In this document: piece by piece, positions 1-13,828 of the stretch
Layout: the number at the start of each line of letters is the position of its first letter
How positions within the stretch are numbered: position 1 is the first letter of the stretch
DNA from: Anticarsia gemmatalis
Taxonomy: Eukaryota; Arthropoda; Insecta; Lepidoptera; Erebidae
Assembly (NCBI RefSeq): GCF_050436995.1
Contig: NC_134756.1
Span: 4,154,001-4,218,000 of the forward strand
DNA length: 64,000 nt
Reading direction: 5' to 3'
Position numbers and translations under genes: made by a program
The notes under the pieces: generated by a model
What the model was told of the DNA's origin: nothing
What the model saw: only the letters and a program-made list of their open reading frames with translations
Databases searched by the model: none

Positions 1-574
1 CTCTACTGCCTACCATGGACACATATAATTACCTAGAATTTCTTGAAAGAAAATAAAAAAGAACAATATTAAATCTAACTTTAGACCTAGCTTCTCCTAG
101 AATTTCGTGATAGCCTGGTTTTTAAATTACACACTACTGACACTACACAGAAGATATAGTATTACTGTTTATTCCACGCCACATGTCCAGAAAATCGTTT
201 AAGTAGAGCTTGTCTAGTTTCAACCCAAACAGGAAGAAGGTTACGATTTCTACTGCATAATTCCTAGCTCTATATAAAATTAACCTAACTTCTATTAATA
301 ATTACATAGTTAGGTAATTTAATTAAATTCAGTATATTATTAATGCACTAAAATAATAAGTATACGATACCGATAGCACATATATATTGGATTGTTTTAT
401 TTCAATTAGCTCCTTTCAAACCCGTCTAATGACGTCAATGATTAATAATATTTACTGTTTTACATAAATAACTGAATAATATTATACGAAGTAGGTAGAA
501 CGGGTAGGTACGGACAATTTATTGTCTGAATTAATTTTGTAGGTACTTTCGAAATGATGTATTTTAGTATTATA

Positions 575-653
575 CAAAAATAGCATTTGAAGTAAATAAG
601 AAATATTTTCGTAATTAGCTAGTTTTTATTATTGACTTCAAATGCTATTTTTG
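575..653. repeat. Inverted repeat, 19-bp perfect arms
   Basis: CAAAAATAGCATTTGAAGT at 575..593 and its exact complement at 635..653, with a 41-bp AT-rich loop and weaker pairing continuing outward. It resembles a small MITE or hairpin. Confidence 0.75.
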
Positions 654-1004
654 GTTTTTATAATAGGCCTATCAGTGACATTGACCAAAATGTAAGGCGA
701 CAGAATTTGTAAAACTATGTTTATTTTAAATAATGTTGGTTGTAGGTACTTGTTTCAAATTGTTTACCAGACATAAGTGAAAATATGCAACAAACAAAAT
801 ACCTACCAAAGCCCTTATGTTAACGAATGCCCTTTGATAAAACATATCCATAAATCTACGTCTAAACTCACGAATTAGGTCATTGCGGAACGAATAAAAA
901 AAGTAAGCATACGATAATAAATCTTTGTCCAAAGATTATAAAGTTCAAAATCGTTTACAGATGATAAAAACTAATTTCCTTTGTTCGAAAGCCCTTTCCA
1001 CACA

Positions 1005-1090
1005 ATGACATAACGCATGCGCGGATGACGCGCGCACTGACCTCGACTTCAGCACGTGGGAACATTAGCCGTCTCGCTCTAACACCAGCT
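1005..1090. promoter_or_regulatory. CpG-rich, NRF-1-like spot
   Basis: This is a short GC-rich island in AT-rich DNA, with ACGCATGCGCGG at 1013..1024, a GACGCGCGC run and an E-box CACGTG near 1053. It resembles the exon B promoter in its GCATGCGC palindrome. No exon can be tied to it in the sequence. Confidence 0.25.
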
Positions 1091-2689
1091 TAACCAATGG
1101 GGTAATTTGGAAAAATACAATAAATATAATATATCTGTCTCTTTTTGTCACGAGTTTTCTTTTTATATGGCCTTAACATATAAAATTAAGAGGTAAATAA
1201 TATTTGAGTTGCGAGGATTCTGTCAAATCTTCTGCTGCCGTTAAATTTACGTTATTATTCGTTTATTATCGGGGAAATAAGCTATGTCGAGAAGGAATTA
1301 CGGAGTTACTAATTTGTACAAGAATTCAAAGAATGCGTGTGGCATTTCCTTTTCGTAAGAAGGCAGGAAAAATATTGAGTGGCAGATAATAATTCGATAG
1401 GTAATCCTTGGAGAGACCGCTAGGGTATTGGAATGGGGCCTTGACATTTTTGTGTGAAGAGCCACTGAGATAGATTGTGGTTAAAATATTTTTATTAAAT
1501 TCTCTTCTGTTATTTTAAGCTCTTTTTAAAGCTTTCGCTGGATGTATTACTAGGTGTCGGTGTCGGTCAAATAATTGAACTGAAACTAAGTCGAACGGCT
1601 TCCTTATTCGTCACCAAAATGAAATTAATCAAAACAAACATTAATTTAGTTTAGTATACTATTACTAACAACTTATTAACTCAGTGAGCGAACTAATCAG
1701 CGGCAAATTGTATGCATGTCAATTTTTCTATAAATTTACGTCATTGAACAAATAATTTGTAACTGTTCCGCGATTGACTGCATAAATTTGCGTCGTTTGT
1801 ATTGTTATACAAACAATGGAGGCGTTTGCATCGATATAGCCGTTACATCATATTATGAGATGTAATTACATGACTATGACGTACTAATGTATTGCTTATT
1901 TGTACTAGTTTGTGGTTGCAGTGAAAAATATAGTATTAAAACTAGAATACTACTTTTTCTACTTCTCTTCAAACAACAAGAGTTTCCATAGTCCAGTCAC
2001 TTGTCCATGTAATTTGACGACTCATGATAATTTAATTTGTAACAGAAAAATTGTGTGAGTTACTAATATTATCTATTCAACGAGTTTGATCAGAGATTCG
2101 TCATGTTTTCCCAACGAATAATATATAATCATCTTCCGATAATTTAATCTTGAGACCGTCAAATTCTTATGTAGAGCCCGTATAGATTTTTTTTAGGTCT
2201 CTCTATGACTAACCTCGGATGCTCTGCATTCTCTCGCATTAATTCATTCAAGTTTTTCCCGGACTTTGCTGCAGGTATTTCAATGTAGGTAGGTACGTAT
2301 ATTTTATCTTTACCAGTTTTTTTGGTCATAAAACTGACATGAATGGTCTATATTTTGTACCTCTGTTTAACAAAGCTCTTTTGCTTTCTTCACTCGCTGC
2401 AAACTTTCTTAGATTTTGTACATAAAGCAATTGTGTCTTGAAATCCAAGTACAGCTTCATCGTGTAAAATAGATTACAGTACTTAATCCACACAATGAAA
2501 TGAATAACACTGCAATATGTAGATGTTTTGATTTGATAGAGAATGTGATTCAACGTCCATTGACGCACGAGACTGGATTAGTTATCCATCTCGCAGCTGT
2601 GTTGTTTCAATACCTAACGTGTAGTGTTTCATTCAGCGATTATGTTATAAAAACTGTAATTTTTCTTTCAAGAGCAGTGATAACCGTGT

Positions 2690-2970
2690 TGGTTAAGCAT
2701 GCACCTTTCCCATGCATATGCACCCAAGTCGATAGTTCGAACCCGCAACACACCAATGTATTTTCGAAGTTATGTGGGTATTAGAATTAATGTCGCTCGC
2801 TCTAACGGTGAAGGAAAACATTCTGATGCAACCTTGCATGCCTGAGAGTTCTTTAACACACAGCACTTGGCCAGCGTGGTGAACTCAAGGTAGGTCTAAT
2901 TCCTTCCTCATTTTGAGAGGACACCCTTGACCAGCAGTGGGACACTTTCCCGTATTGGTATAGTTAGAGA
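2690..2970 (+). repeat. T2 SINE, diverged
   Basis: Blocks GATAGTTCGAACCCGCAACA, CTCTAACGGTGAAGGAAAAC, CCTTGCATGCCTGAG, GGCCAGCGTGGTGAACTCAA and CCAGCAGTGGGAC occur in T2 order. Its head is decayed. Confidence 0.68.
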
Positions 2971-3221
2971 TTTGACGGTTACCAAGGAATAAGAGTACCT
3001 TTATAATCGATTTGCAGTAGCTTTAGTTAGCGACTCTACCAAGAAGCAGAGTTGAACAATATTGTACAATAGTCAAGCTGCTAAAATGTTTTTTACTTGG
3101 CTTTGATAATTAAGAATTTCGCTTCGATTAGTTTTAAGCCTTTAAAAATCGTAGTGCCTTTCCTTAAAAACCATCGCCTTATAATTATATTGCGTGTCTG
3201 TGTATCTGGACATTATTTTAG

Positions 3222-3258
3222 CAGGCGCTATTGATTCAGCAAAATGGCTGAGCGCCTG
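3222..3258. repeat. Small hairpin
   Basis: CAGGCGCT...TCAGC pairs with GCTGA.GCGCCTG around an AAAATG loop. The CAGGCGCT word recurs at about 3314. Confidence 0.5.
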
Positions 3259-4234
3259 ATACTTAGTACTTATGAGCAACACGTTGTCTTGTGATAGTTG
3301 TCTGTTTTTATACAGGCGCTTGCGTCTTGTTATCAGACTGTTTGCGTTAAATTTATATTTTGGATTACTTTAAAAATTTTCGTCAACTTATCAAGGTGAT
3401 CTGCAGAGGACTAAATTGACGACTCAATAATAAAATAATTTACAACAGAGTTATCAGTTATCACTTTTTATTCTGCTCTACTGCTGCTAACGTATGCATA
3501 ACAAATGTAAGTGTAATAGTGAGTTTAGCAGACTTTCAGTATATTTTTTCCTTTTAAATACAATCGAATGAAGAAATTGTAGAAAACGTCGTTGAAAAAA
3601 ATAACTTCAAATAATTATTGTATGTCCATTTTTCATGTTGTCGTAACGTTATAAACGTTTTATTATACAGTAATATAATATTTATTTCATATATCAGGCT
3701 CATATCTAAATAGAATGGTTTAATAAATCAAAAACAATATTAATGTGTCTCAGTCACATTTATTTGTCCTCGCATTATGACAGCCGTATTATATCGTCAA
3801 TCGTTAAAACTTTATCAAGCTATTAGTATCCTTCAAGTAATTCAACCAGTTCATAGATATTAATACCAATGTAAACATTTATGAACAATTCTCTCAATAT
3901 AGATAAAGTATGAATATTAATAGTATTTTTTATTTCCTTATCGTAACATGGAGAACAAATTGAACGTTTAAAAATTAGCACATTTACACACACCCTTCTG
4001 AATAACGTAACCATTCTTGATCGGATACAAATAATTTTAAACTTATTACTTATTTACGCTTTACTTTTTAATTCGACAAAGTTCTAACTGAACTCTAGAT
4101 AAAGTGCAGTTAGAACCTTTTCTAAATGAATTCGCTGTAGAGAAAATCTAGAGAATTTTTGTCGTATATCTTATTAGGCGAAGAGCGTGCGTCTAGAATA
4201 CCAATGATGGATGTTATGTGAATATCGGTGGAAG

Positions 4235-4278
4235 TGAGTCGATATTGAGTCGGTATTAAGTCGGTAGTGAGTCGGTAT
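4235..4278. repeat. Four tandem 11-bp units
   Basis: TGAGTCGATAT, TGAGTCGGTAT, TAAGTCGGTAG and TGAGTCGGTAT follow each other without gaps. Confidence 0.85.
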
Positions 4279-6469
4279 GAAACAATATTGGTTGCGGGAG
4301 ATATATGAGGTGTCAATGCGTGATTTATTTGCGTGCCTCCGTCGATGTCGGGTGCGCATGAGAACTGCTAATATAGTGTGGAAAGAGAATTTATTTATTT
4401 AATAACAAATGTCTAACGTTCCTTTAAATGTTGTGTGGAATATACTAAAAATAAATATTTTTTGATATAGAAGATCTTCTAGATCGCAACAACAAATAAA
4501 TAATGCTGATCAATATTCTTAGATACAGATAATAATATCCGCCCTTTCGTAACGCCACAACTCCCCTTGTTTACACCTAGCTTGGGGTGTGTCAATAAAG
4601 CACTTCCCTATCATTGATCCAAATATTATGTATATTTTTTAATCGGCTACATAATTATTCATATAAAACAATTTTGTACCATAGGAAAATAATGCTAAGT
4701 TTTTAATACATATTTATAAATTACTATTGAATATGTAATAATAATAAATAAGTTCATATTCCATGTTAAGTTAGCTCTAAGTAAGTGCAGAGTACTTTGC
4801 GGCGTCGAGTAGCGTCTACATTATATAATATGAAGCAATTTTGTAGATAATTTCTAAAAAAAGTGTTGATCAATCCGGCTCAAAAAGAGTATGATTTCAC
4901 GGTGAACTCTATATAAAGAAACTAGTTAAAACATCGTAGAGTTGTTTGACAATTTAATAAAACAGGGGCATAAGTTTTACTGTGGTTAACGCGATTATAA
5001 AAGTAATAATTTACACCTAGCGACCACACCGTCCAAACATTTATTGTTTTCTGCTTTTAAATAAATACAAAAAAAGAATAAAATTTAGGATAATCGAGTA
5101 CATACGGAACGTTTTGTGTGAACAACTGATTAACACTCCAGTGAATACTGTGAAAACTATATTTGTTAGTATTTTTAAGTATTGGATGTTGACTATTTGA
5201 GAGAACCGAATGTAGAAGAGTATGCATACGTACTCAAGATCACGCCTTTTTCTCACACAAAGGTAGTCCGAGACCAAAGAACGAGAGTAATAGCAATTCC
5301 TTTAGTTTTCTGTATTTTTTAGGACCGTCAAGAAAACATCTGTAAATAATTGCCTTCTTTTAGTTGATTGTCATAAACATAAAGTTTTCAAAAGCGTATT
5401 TCAGATATGAATTGATTAAGTTCGTCGGATATCTCAAAGTCTTTCCACCCATGTATTATCTCAACACTACAATCTCCAAGAACGATGAGAATGCAACGAA
5501 ACCCTTTTATTTAATTCACTCGGGCTCTCTTTCATTCTTAAAGCGAATTGATAGCAGGTAATGAGAGGGCAATTGAATTAAATTGGCTGCCATTAAAACG
5601 TCATTAAAATGATTCCTTCACATAAAATGCATTATCTTCGAATGGATTGATGTGCGAGAATGTGGTGTGGCTTTTGAGACTTCAATTAAGGTTCAAACTT
5701 TTGTTTCTATTGGAAATCAGATAATACTGTCAAAAGGTCAGATGTATAGTACTTGCAACAGGAGTCCGGCAAATCCCATCTTATTTTTTAATGTAGTTGT
5801 TTTAATTGAGAAAACGTATGCATGTTTTATTTACAGTTTTGTACAATACTACGGATCAAATGTTCAATTGCGTAAATTTATAGCAATTGTGAGTTGTTCT
5901 CACTGACTTTTTCTTACTGAACTGTTATTATGAAGCTAACTAAATTTCGTTGAGAGTTGGGAGTTTTACATATAAATGGTTTGCAACCACTGGAGGACTT
6001 TAATTGATTATTGATTTCCTATTAGAATAACAATTCATAAAAAGAGACAAATAAACTTCTGTTTAAATATACTTCCTTATATATAACATTTCTTATCTAC
6101 ACAATCTTAAAAATATCGACCTTTACGTAACGGACTTTTACGCGAGCAATCCTATCGACATTCGCTAGTTGAGTGTTACCGTCGTTAGAGGGCTAGCTTA
6201 GCACATTCTATACATTTTTCAATGAATAAGCATTCCCACAAACCTCACGAAGTCACGAAGCTGATTTGTGCAAGCAACAACTGGACCACAAAACTTTTTA
6301 TAAACGCTCTAATCAGATGATTCTTAATCCCAAAACAAGTTTGCACTGTTGAATACATCAATCCTTGTTACACTAAGTAAAGAATCGCTGACAAAAAAAT
6401 ACCTCATAACTAGGCCTTTAAAAGAGGACAAAATAACTTGTCGGAAGTGGTAAATATTGTTAATGAATC

Positions 6470-7390
6470 GATTACGATCAAGCAGTATGTCAACTCGAGC
6501 ACTAATTGAGATCATCGATCAAACTTCGATTTACTGTTACACTTTTAAACAACATGACACAAAATTGGCTGTCGTTTCACGTCCCTATTCGCCAAAAACA
6601 CACCGTCCCGTCTCGAGTTATCTCAAATCATGAATTAATACATCGGTTCAGGCTGTGGGGCGAGTCGTGCAAGTCACAACACCACCTACATTACATCGCC
6701 AGTAGTTGTACAACCCGTGAACCGCTTACACGCATTCGATTTACGCGATAATCGAATTCGGATTTAATTTTCGATTTTAGTGATGTGTAAATAAATCGAG
6801 TTGAAGTGCATGGATCCGATTCGGTGACAGTGCTCGTTAATGATCGGATCGAGTGTCAGTGGATCGACTGTGGCGGTGTAGTGTTACATTTTAATGCAGA
6901 TTGACGTAATGCAAGTTTGTGATATGTGAAGTAACTGTAAGCCGGCGGCAGAAGTTGCGGTATTTATTGTCATAACTTCTCGCAATTTATGACTGAAACT
7001 AAGCGTACATTTTAAAATAATTATATAAAATTAAACATTGCTTGCAGCAAGCTATCTATCCTTATAAAAACTGACCATTTATTTGTATTATTATCAGATA
7101 ATCTTTGAACAAAAGTTGTTTCAAGGATTAAATAACAATACTTCCCAAAACACATTAAAATTACATTTCCTACAGATCAATGTCCAATCTAATTGTTTAC
7201 GTCAAACAAACAATATCTTTTGAATCACGGCCGCAGCTTGTCCAGTTTCGAGAATGATTTGATTGAAGTAATCTTTGAATCGATCTTCACGCACTCAGTG
7301 ACGTTAATTGCCAGAACAGCTTATCGATAACACATCTCGATTATCGATGCATCGATACCGAAACTAGCTCGATTGTCGAGTGTGAATTAG
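6470..7390. promoter_or_regulatory. CGAT/TCGA-rich island with DRE-like palindromes
   Basis: This interval is unusually rich in TCGA, CGAT and GATC words. It includes TATCGATA at 7322..7329 (identical to the insect DRE core, overlapping BEAF-type CGATA words) and a perfect 16-bp palindrome TATCGATGCATCGATA at 7342..7357. The section 6760..6960 resembles an untranslated first exon in composition, but no firm donor or ORF supports that. Function is inferred only. Confidence 0.3.
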
Positions 7391-8854
7391 ATGAATGGCA
7401 TTTTAATTCAGTGACGTAAAATATCTATTATATTTTGTATTGCAAATTTAATATAAAGATTTAAATAAAAAGCTGTCACGAATACTAAAATTTATTAGCA
7501 ATATAGACATTAAGAAAAAACTATGTAAATGAAGAGTAACAGAAATATCGCCTAGAGCTTATTTATTAATTTAATTACATTTCTACATGAATAAGAAAAT
7601 ACTCCGTTATTATTCTCCTTTTTTATTATCATGAAGAGCCTTTACGTATTTCAACTAACTAATCGGTATTAAAGTTAAGTTAATTTAATATACCGCGGTA
7701 AAATACACTGTCTCGTCTGACAGTATATTAATAAAATACAATTTTAAGTATAAAATGCAATATTTTCATAAAGAAAATAATTCAATTTAATATCAGCAAG
7801 GAATTGGATTTAATGGAAAAAGATTTACTTATTTTGCTTTTTTATTTAATTTATTAAAAAGAACGGTAGAATCACGCACTAAAATAAACACATGACTTAT
7901 TATTAAGGGAATCTAGAAACTAATACAAGCGTTACTGCCGTTAAACATGCGCTTAAAATATTTTTCCTCAAAATAATTGGAAATTGAATAATATTTCAGA
8001 GCATTATCCTTTAATATTTATACACTGGAATAAAATAATGTTACTAGTGCTGTCCTTGACTGAACTAAAATAAAATCAAAATTACATAATGTTTTATACA
8101 ATACAGGGTTTAATATTTTGAGATCTTTAACTGGGCAATTTTTTTAACACCAGAAAAAAACATATTACGTATAATTATGACGTAGGCAGCATAGAACTGT
8201 TTAGTTTGTTTTTTTTCGCGATAGAAAAATATCCCTAAATATAATTATATAAAACTTACAATTCATAAGTCTCCTTCGTTGTTTCGTTCGTATTCGTATT
8301 CGTAGCAATACATAAGAAAAGGTAGAGACGATAAGTCGATAAGTACCTAATCAATCGTGTTTTTATTTGCAATGTTTGTAACAGTGGTCTGAGTCTTTAG
8401 AGTCGCCTTCAGGTATTTTTCCGAGGATTTTGATTAACTATAAATCTGATTTTCAAAAGCCCTTCAATATATGTATGTAGACGCTTAGATTTTTATTCTT
8501 TACAGAAAATATCGTTATATATACAAGTTCAAAATCCATACTACCACAAACCATCTGAAATATTCAGTTTGTTTTCAAAGCTTTGATTTACGTCATTAAA
8601 CATAATATACAATGAGGTAACATGGCGGTATCAACATAAACACACGAACATGGTAAGCACATGTCTTAACGGCGATGACATGTATATGAGGAACATAAGG
8701 ACAAGGGGACTTAAGAATTCTGCTTATTAGCTCTTAGTATAAAAATCAATGTTTTATTTCTTGGTTGCTTAATCTAGAATTCAGTGCACAGATCATGTTG
8801 GTGATGTTTTGCGAAAAGAACTTACCTTTGTGTAGTTTTCGTAATCGGCGGTCC

Positions 8855-8967
8855 CGTATGACAAGATGTGCGAAACAGCAGGGATGTTTGTAGGGATCGT
8901 AGCAAGTGGCGTTTTTTGCTCTCCGCCTATCTCTTTGGGAAAAAGGTGTAATTTTATGTATGTATTA
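8855..8967 (+). repeat. LINE 3' end (reverse-transcriptase C-terminus and tail)
   Basis: TTTGTAGGGATCGTAGCAAG TGG and what follows encode a decayed version of the LINE C-terminal pattern RDR-x-KWRSLVSAYPYGKKA followed by a stop. The ATTTTATGTATGTA tail matches non-LTR retrotransposon 3' ends. Related ends lie at 23508, 32535 and 50788. The 5' part of the element is absent. Confidence 0.6.
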
Positions 8968-8969
8968 AA

Positions 8970-11650
8970 CAGGCTAACAATAATAATATAATATAAATTA
9001 TAATTCACTTACAGAGTTCTTTTAGGTTAGTTAACCGTGTGAAATATGCCTATGTATTTATAATTCAGAAGAAGAGTCTATATGGTGAAAAAAAAAAAAT
9101 CTTGGGACTTTATGCTGAATTCTCCCAAAATATAAAATGATATTAAAACGATTTAAGAATCCATTATGGTCTATTAGACGCCTTGGTAGAAACGATGATA
9201 ATATCATAGTCCGAAATCCCCACATAGAGCTTTAAATTCGCATTTTTTCTGAAGTAAAAAACGTAGAATTAAATTATTTGACAGTAAATGAATTCAAATA
9301 GTATGTCGTTTTGCAGTAAGGGAGGGTAATTATCGTGATCATGATCGTGAGCCCATAGGTCAGACATTAATATCGCAGCAATTGGACCGTGAATAACATT
9401 ATTTACTATCTAAATATTCTCAGCTTTCAGGCAACATATTTTTCGTTTTTCTTTAGATAAGAATAATGTTTTAAAGTCACTTTGTTACTATAATTTTACA
9501 TTGTATTAAAAAAAAAAAATATGTATTATTGTGACAAGAACGCAACTAAATTGCTTGCGTCTTCTATTTTAGTGATAAACCAACGTAAACGAAGCATTAC
9601 CTCTGTCTGATATTTTGAATTTCGTAATCTCAAAATGTCTACTTTTCAAAGTTCTCGGAAGGCTTTATAAAACAAGTCAAGCGGCATGATCAATAACATT
9701 TCATTCATTCGTACAATTTTTCACATCCGCTTGACAGATGAATACCTTTTATCTTAATCACAAAGTTCACTCTCTTATTAAAATCAATTTTTAAATCAAC
9801 ATCACGTGTTAAATTAATCCAATATTTTCCTCATAACCTCTAATCTACAAACACCGATCCGTATAATTACTTATCTTGACCCAATAACATCTGCGAAAAA
9901 GCACACTCGGTTGAACTGAGGTATAACGTTTATAAATCATATGCAGAATTAATGAGTCGGCCGTACAGTACGACACTTACACGATTTTATTTAGAGCTGT
10001 ATTTGTAAGCGTGAGCTTTGATATCAATGTTTATGACTGTGAAGTGCTGTAGAGACGATGTATGGAGTAAGAAAATAAATTTAATGTTCGTGTATTATTT
10101 TTTAAATTTGTTACAGAAAAGTTGTCTTGCGTATGTCTCTTCGTGGTCGAAAAGGTACTATATTGTACGAACTGTGAAAATGATTAAGAATTGCGAATAA
10201 AATATTGTTGTTTCCAAAGTTAGTTTAATCACTACATTGTTTTACTACTACTTTAGGCAAAATATTTATGATTAAGCTATGAATAAGGGGCGTTTCTATT
10301 TAATCAAAAGTTTACGTTCGTATCTGATGCGATTACAAAAGTTCATGCATTTCCCGACGCAAAAAATGCACGCGTGTAAGGTTAAGTTCTAAATTTCTTG
10401 AATTCGTCAACATTATCTTGGTAATGCCTGCTAAAGATATGTCAAGCACTTATAAAATATGTGTGACATTATGAAAAAACTTGTAAAAACGTAAACAAAA
10501 TAATCTGCAAATTACCAAAAAGAGACATTCCGAAATCTTATCAAGTGCCGAATAAATTTTACTAAAACCGGCTTTCGATAGTGATCTTTGAAACAACAAG
10601 TTGAATTAAGAAATATTCTTTGTTGGAAGCCGACGGGGTAAGTGAAGCATGGTGTTAAAGTGTAGGATTGTAAGCCTCACAGATTCCGTCGGTACATATT
10701 ATATGGTACAGTCGGCTTTATCATAGATCGTTCGTTACAAGCCGTTGGAGTGCACGTAGCTCACACACGCCAATTTGAAGCCGTACTCACGAATTTATGC
10801 GTCTGTCCAACAGAATTATATTGTGGAGAAGTATTTATTGCATACGTAAAGGAGTCATGTTTCTACGAATTTGGTATCATTTGGACATTGTTTTAGATTG
10901 ATTTGTGAGCTTGAAAGTTCGTTTCTCTGAAGAGTTGCTGAATTTGAGTTGAATAATTGACATTTCGTTTTGAACTTTCGAGAGTTATTACTTCAGAGGA
11001 TCTTTCGAGGATTGTTAATTCAAATGATATTTATTTATTCATAATAAAGATTATAATTTCGTAAAAAAATTACCTTGCCCTACAGTCTAGAAATTGATTA
11101 AAAATTTCATACGCATTAATTTCAATTTACTTTTAAAATCTTCTTTGAAGAGGCGTCAGACATTTTTTTACTTCCTCTAACACCACAAAGGTATGAAAAC
11201 ATCCGTGTTTATTTGCGATGTTGTATACACGATGTATGGGTGGAATAAATTATAAAACAATTGTTCAGTTGTGTCACAGTACTCACAGATGAAACAATGA
11301 ATCTGGGCGTATTCAATGTTATGTCGATTTTATCGTACATACTGCATTATTTATGAGCAGAGCGTCTTTTTGTTGGGCAAATTCTTCCCTGTGTGATGTT
11401 TTAATCTAAACCAATCGACCCGCGAGCTAGTCGGCAGTAACCGAACACCGGTCTACGGTCCAGAGGACTGGTGATAAACTAAATAAATAAATGATACGGC
11501 AAAAAAAGCTTTTGAATGTCGGATTAATTTCAAAAGTTTCAAATTACTTAGATGTTGCTTACTTATTGCATTGCTAAGAACAATAATTTACCTTAATCAG
11601 AAAACTTTATTCGGGAATAATTTGGTTTTCTTTTTGTTACATTTATTTAC
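8970..11650. other. AT-rich sequence, nothing recognised
   Basis: No coding segment, SINE or clear structure was found between the two LINE ends. Confidence 0.5.
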
Positions 11651-11657
11651 TTACTAC

Positions 11658-11785
11658 TTACTTACTCCGTTGGCTCAACGACCCAAAATGTGTCTTGGCC
11701 TCCGACACAAGAGAACGCCACTTTGCCCGATCTTTGGCCACTTCTTGCCAATCCTCGGCTTGAAGCTCATTATCATTAATTATTT
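11658..11785 (-). repeat. LINE reverse-transcriptase C-terminus (RTE-like), truncated
   Basis: The minus strand encodes about 40 residues, including AEDWQEVAKDRAKWRSLVSE and then AKTHFGSLSQRSK with a stop at 11658, followed by a run of AAGT/AGTA repeats. This is the end of a non-LTR retrotransposon ORF with intact reading frame; the rest of the element is missing. Confidence 0.65.
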
Positions 11786-12241
11786 TTGTTACATTTATAT
11801 TTATTAAAACTTTATGTTATATATGCCTAAATAATTTTCATAAAGATTTAATTTCATTTCCATTTATCGTCCTGAAATTGATAAAATGTTACATTGTCAA
11901 GAATTATTAAAATTTCAATCTCTGATAATTATTCACTTTCATTGCAATATAGTAATCAATTTAATCAAACAATCTTAACAGCAAATAACACGTACTTATA
12001 TCATTATGTCGATGGAATAATGTAAGTGTCTGTTGCTCTAACATTTAACATCATTTAGTTCGTCACGTGTCAATGAGAAGTGTCTGTCTGTCCGTTTGTT
12101 TAACATGCGAGGTGAAGCGCGGAATGTCTAACCTTTCTTAGATGAGGATCTTCAAAAAGTCTAGTCTAAATGTCATGGGTTTTACGAAGATACTCTTTAA
12201 GAGGAAAGAAAAAGAATCATATCCTGAAAATAGGATGAGTT

Positions 12242-12470
12242 TGAGGCCGTTGTAGATATTTGCGCTTACTGATTAGCAAGTTAACCAACCTTAATACGGA
12301 TATTCTATAGATGGGTGGCCGCAATGTCGTATTTGAACTGAACGTCTCCGTGCTTCAAAGGGCACGTTTTAAGTCGGTCCCTCTAATGGTCGTTAAGTCG
12401 TCGTTTCAAAGACCTTCGAACGATTTGAACAATTTTAACACTAGGTTGATTGCCGACCGACTGTATGATG
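12242..12470 (+). repeat. 5S-rRNA-derived SINE, type A (diverged copy)
   Basis: It aligns by eye with the copies at 15256 and 26483: a GAGGC start, a decayed internal control region (AAGTTAACC ... ATAGATGGGTGGCCGC), the shared central block around CGTCTCCGTGCTTC and GGCACGT, and the ACACTAGGTTGA end. Substitutions are frequent, so this is an old copy. Confidence 0.65.
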
Positions 12471-12954
12471 AATGAATAAAATTATAATTTTATAGAAATT
12501 AATTCATTGACGTACTTGTAGTGCTCATCTTTCACCTAAATATTATACGATAGTAAATAAATACACCTAAATATAGATTCAGAACAAAAACATCAATGAA
12601 CTGAGGGTTATTGCTCCATAGAGTTTTGTTCAGGTCATGATTGACGTCACGCATTATGCGCAGGAGTCGATTTACATGATCAGTATACTGCGCTTTCTGT
12701 ATAAAGGTTATATGGATGGATTTTTGCAGGAAAAAATGATTTTTTTTCTGTGAAGGAATCGTGATCTTGGAAAAATAGTAAATTTTTATGATTTTGTTCA
12801 ACAAATGCGTGCAAAATTAAAAAGTTTAATTCAATTGGACAGCAACAGAAACTGAAATAAAAAAAATATTAAGACGTGAGAAATTTGGCAAACAATGACT
12901 AATACTTCTTTACATCTTATTTTGTGACAATTGCAATTGGTGAATTTTAAATAA

Positions 12955-13065
12955 TATTAAGAACACACAAAGTTGTTCCCGACCCTAGATTCAAACTCCA
13001 TACCGGCTGCACGATTTTAGCGGGTTATCCATTGACAAACTAAGTAACAAATTCTCATAGCCACC
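12955..13065 (-). repeat. T1 SINE fragment, reversed
   Basis: On the minus strand the order GGTATGGAGTTTGAATCTAG, TCGGGAACAACTTTGTGTG parallels the T1 box B region and the CGGGACAAATCTTTGTGTG block. Only the head and a little body are recognisable. Confidence 0.45.
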
Positions 13066-13828
13066 AAAGTTATCTAATAACTATCCCAGTAGTAAAGTTG
13101 TATAGAAAGTATTAACACAGTACATTAATGTAGTAATATCATAAAAATGGTTATAGGGAGTGTCATTTGTCACATTGGATATGATTGATTGCAGTCATTC
13201 ACCATATTTGGTATCAACTGTATATGTTGTAAAGTAGACTATTCGTGTAATATTTTTGTTAAAAGACGGTCTCTTGGCAACTAAAGTCTTGTAGTTAGAA
13301 GAGATAGTTGTAGTTAAGAATTAATTATAATAATTTCACCACTTCGTGCAGCGGTCATGAGTTCGACTCTCACGAGAGAACAATACTAAATATGGTCTAA
13401 AATAATTAGATTCGATTTTTCTGGCTCTTGCCTTCTTCTTCATTTATACTTTAGTAGTAGTTTATAAAATAACATAGTTGTTATTTTTACATACGACCAA
13501 AAATATTACTTATTTATATGATAAATTCAAAATACGCAGCAGGAACTGCGATATAAAATATTTGCGATGCCTCTTATAATTCAAGAAATAAATATTTTTT
13601 TGTAATATTATAAGTCAATTTTGGTGTTAAGTGAGACGTTTAACAGAATGATTTATAATACTCGTTCATGAAATTATAATGCCATTTTTGGTTTTAATAA
13701 CTGAAGTAATTGTATGATGATATTCTGACGACGTTTTTAAATTGTGGTGAATGAAATATTTACTTAAGATGTTTATAATTATTTGCAACCTTCACCAGTT
13801 TATTAAGGTTTCGAGTTCTGATAGAATA

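Larger units (their letters stand above)
13..2680. other. AT-rich sequence without a recognisable gene
   Basis: Apart from the hairpin at 575, the CpG spot at 1005 and a perfect CRE at 430..437, nothing supported is seen. Short open frames (for example 1204..1389) are the length expected by chance. Confidence 0.5.
2980..8850. other. AT-rich sequence without a recognisable gene
   Basis: It holds only the small hairpin at 3222, the 11-bp repeats at 4235 and the CGAT-rich island at 6470. Open frames here are under 85 codons and unremarkable. Confidence 0.5.

Noticed and set aside
2255..2285. AG|GT junction near 2272 as a recursive splice site
   Set aside because: The donor side GTATTT is poor and the pyrimidine tract is interrupted.
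13335..13390. Isolated tRNA-like box B (GAGTTCGACTC)
   Set aside because: No box A or SINE body can be recognised around it.
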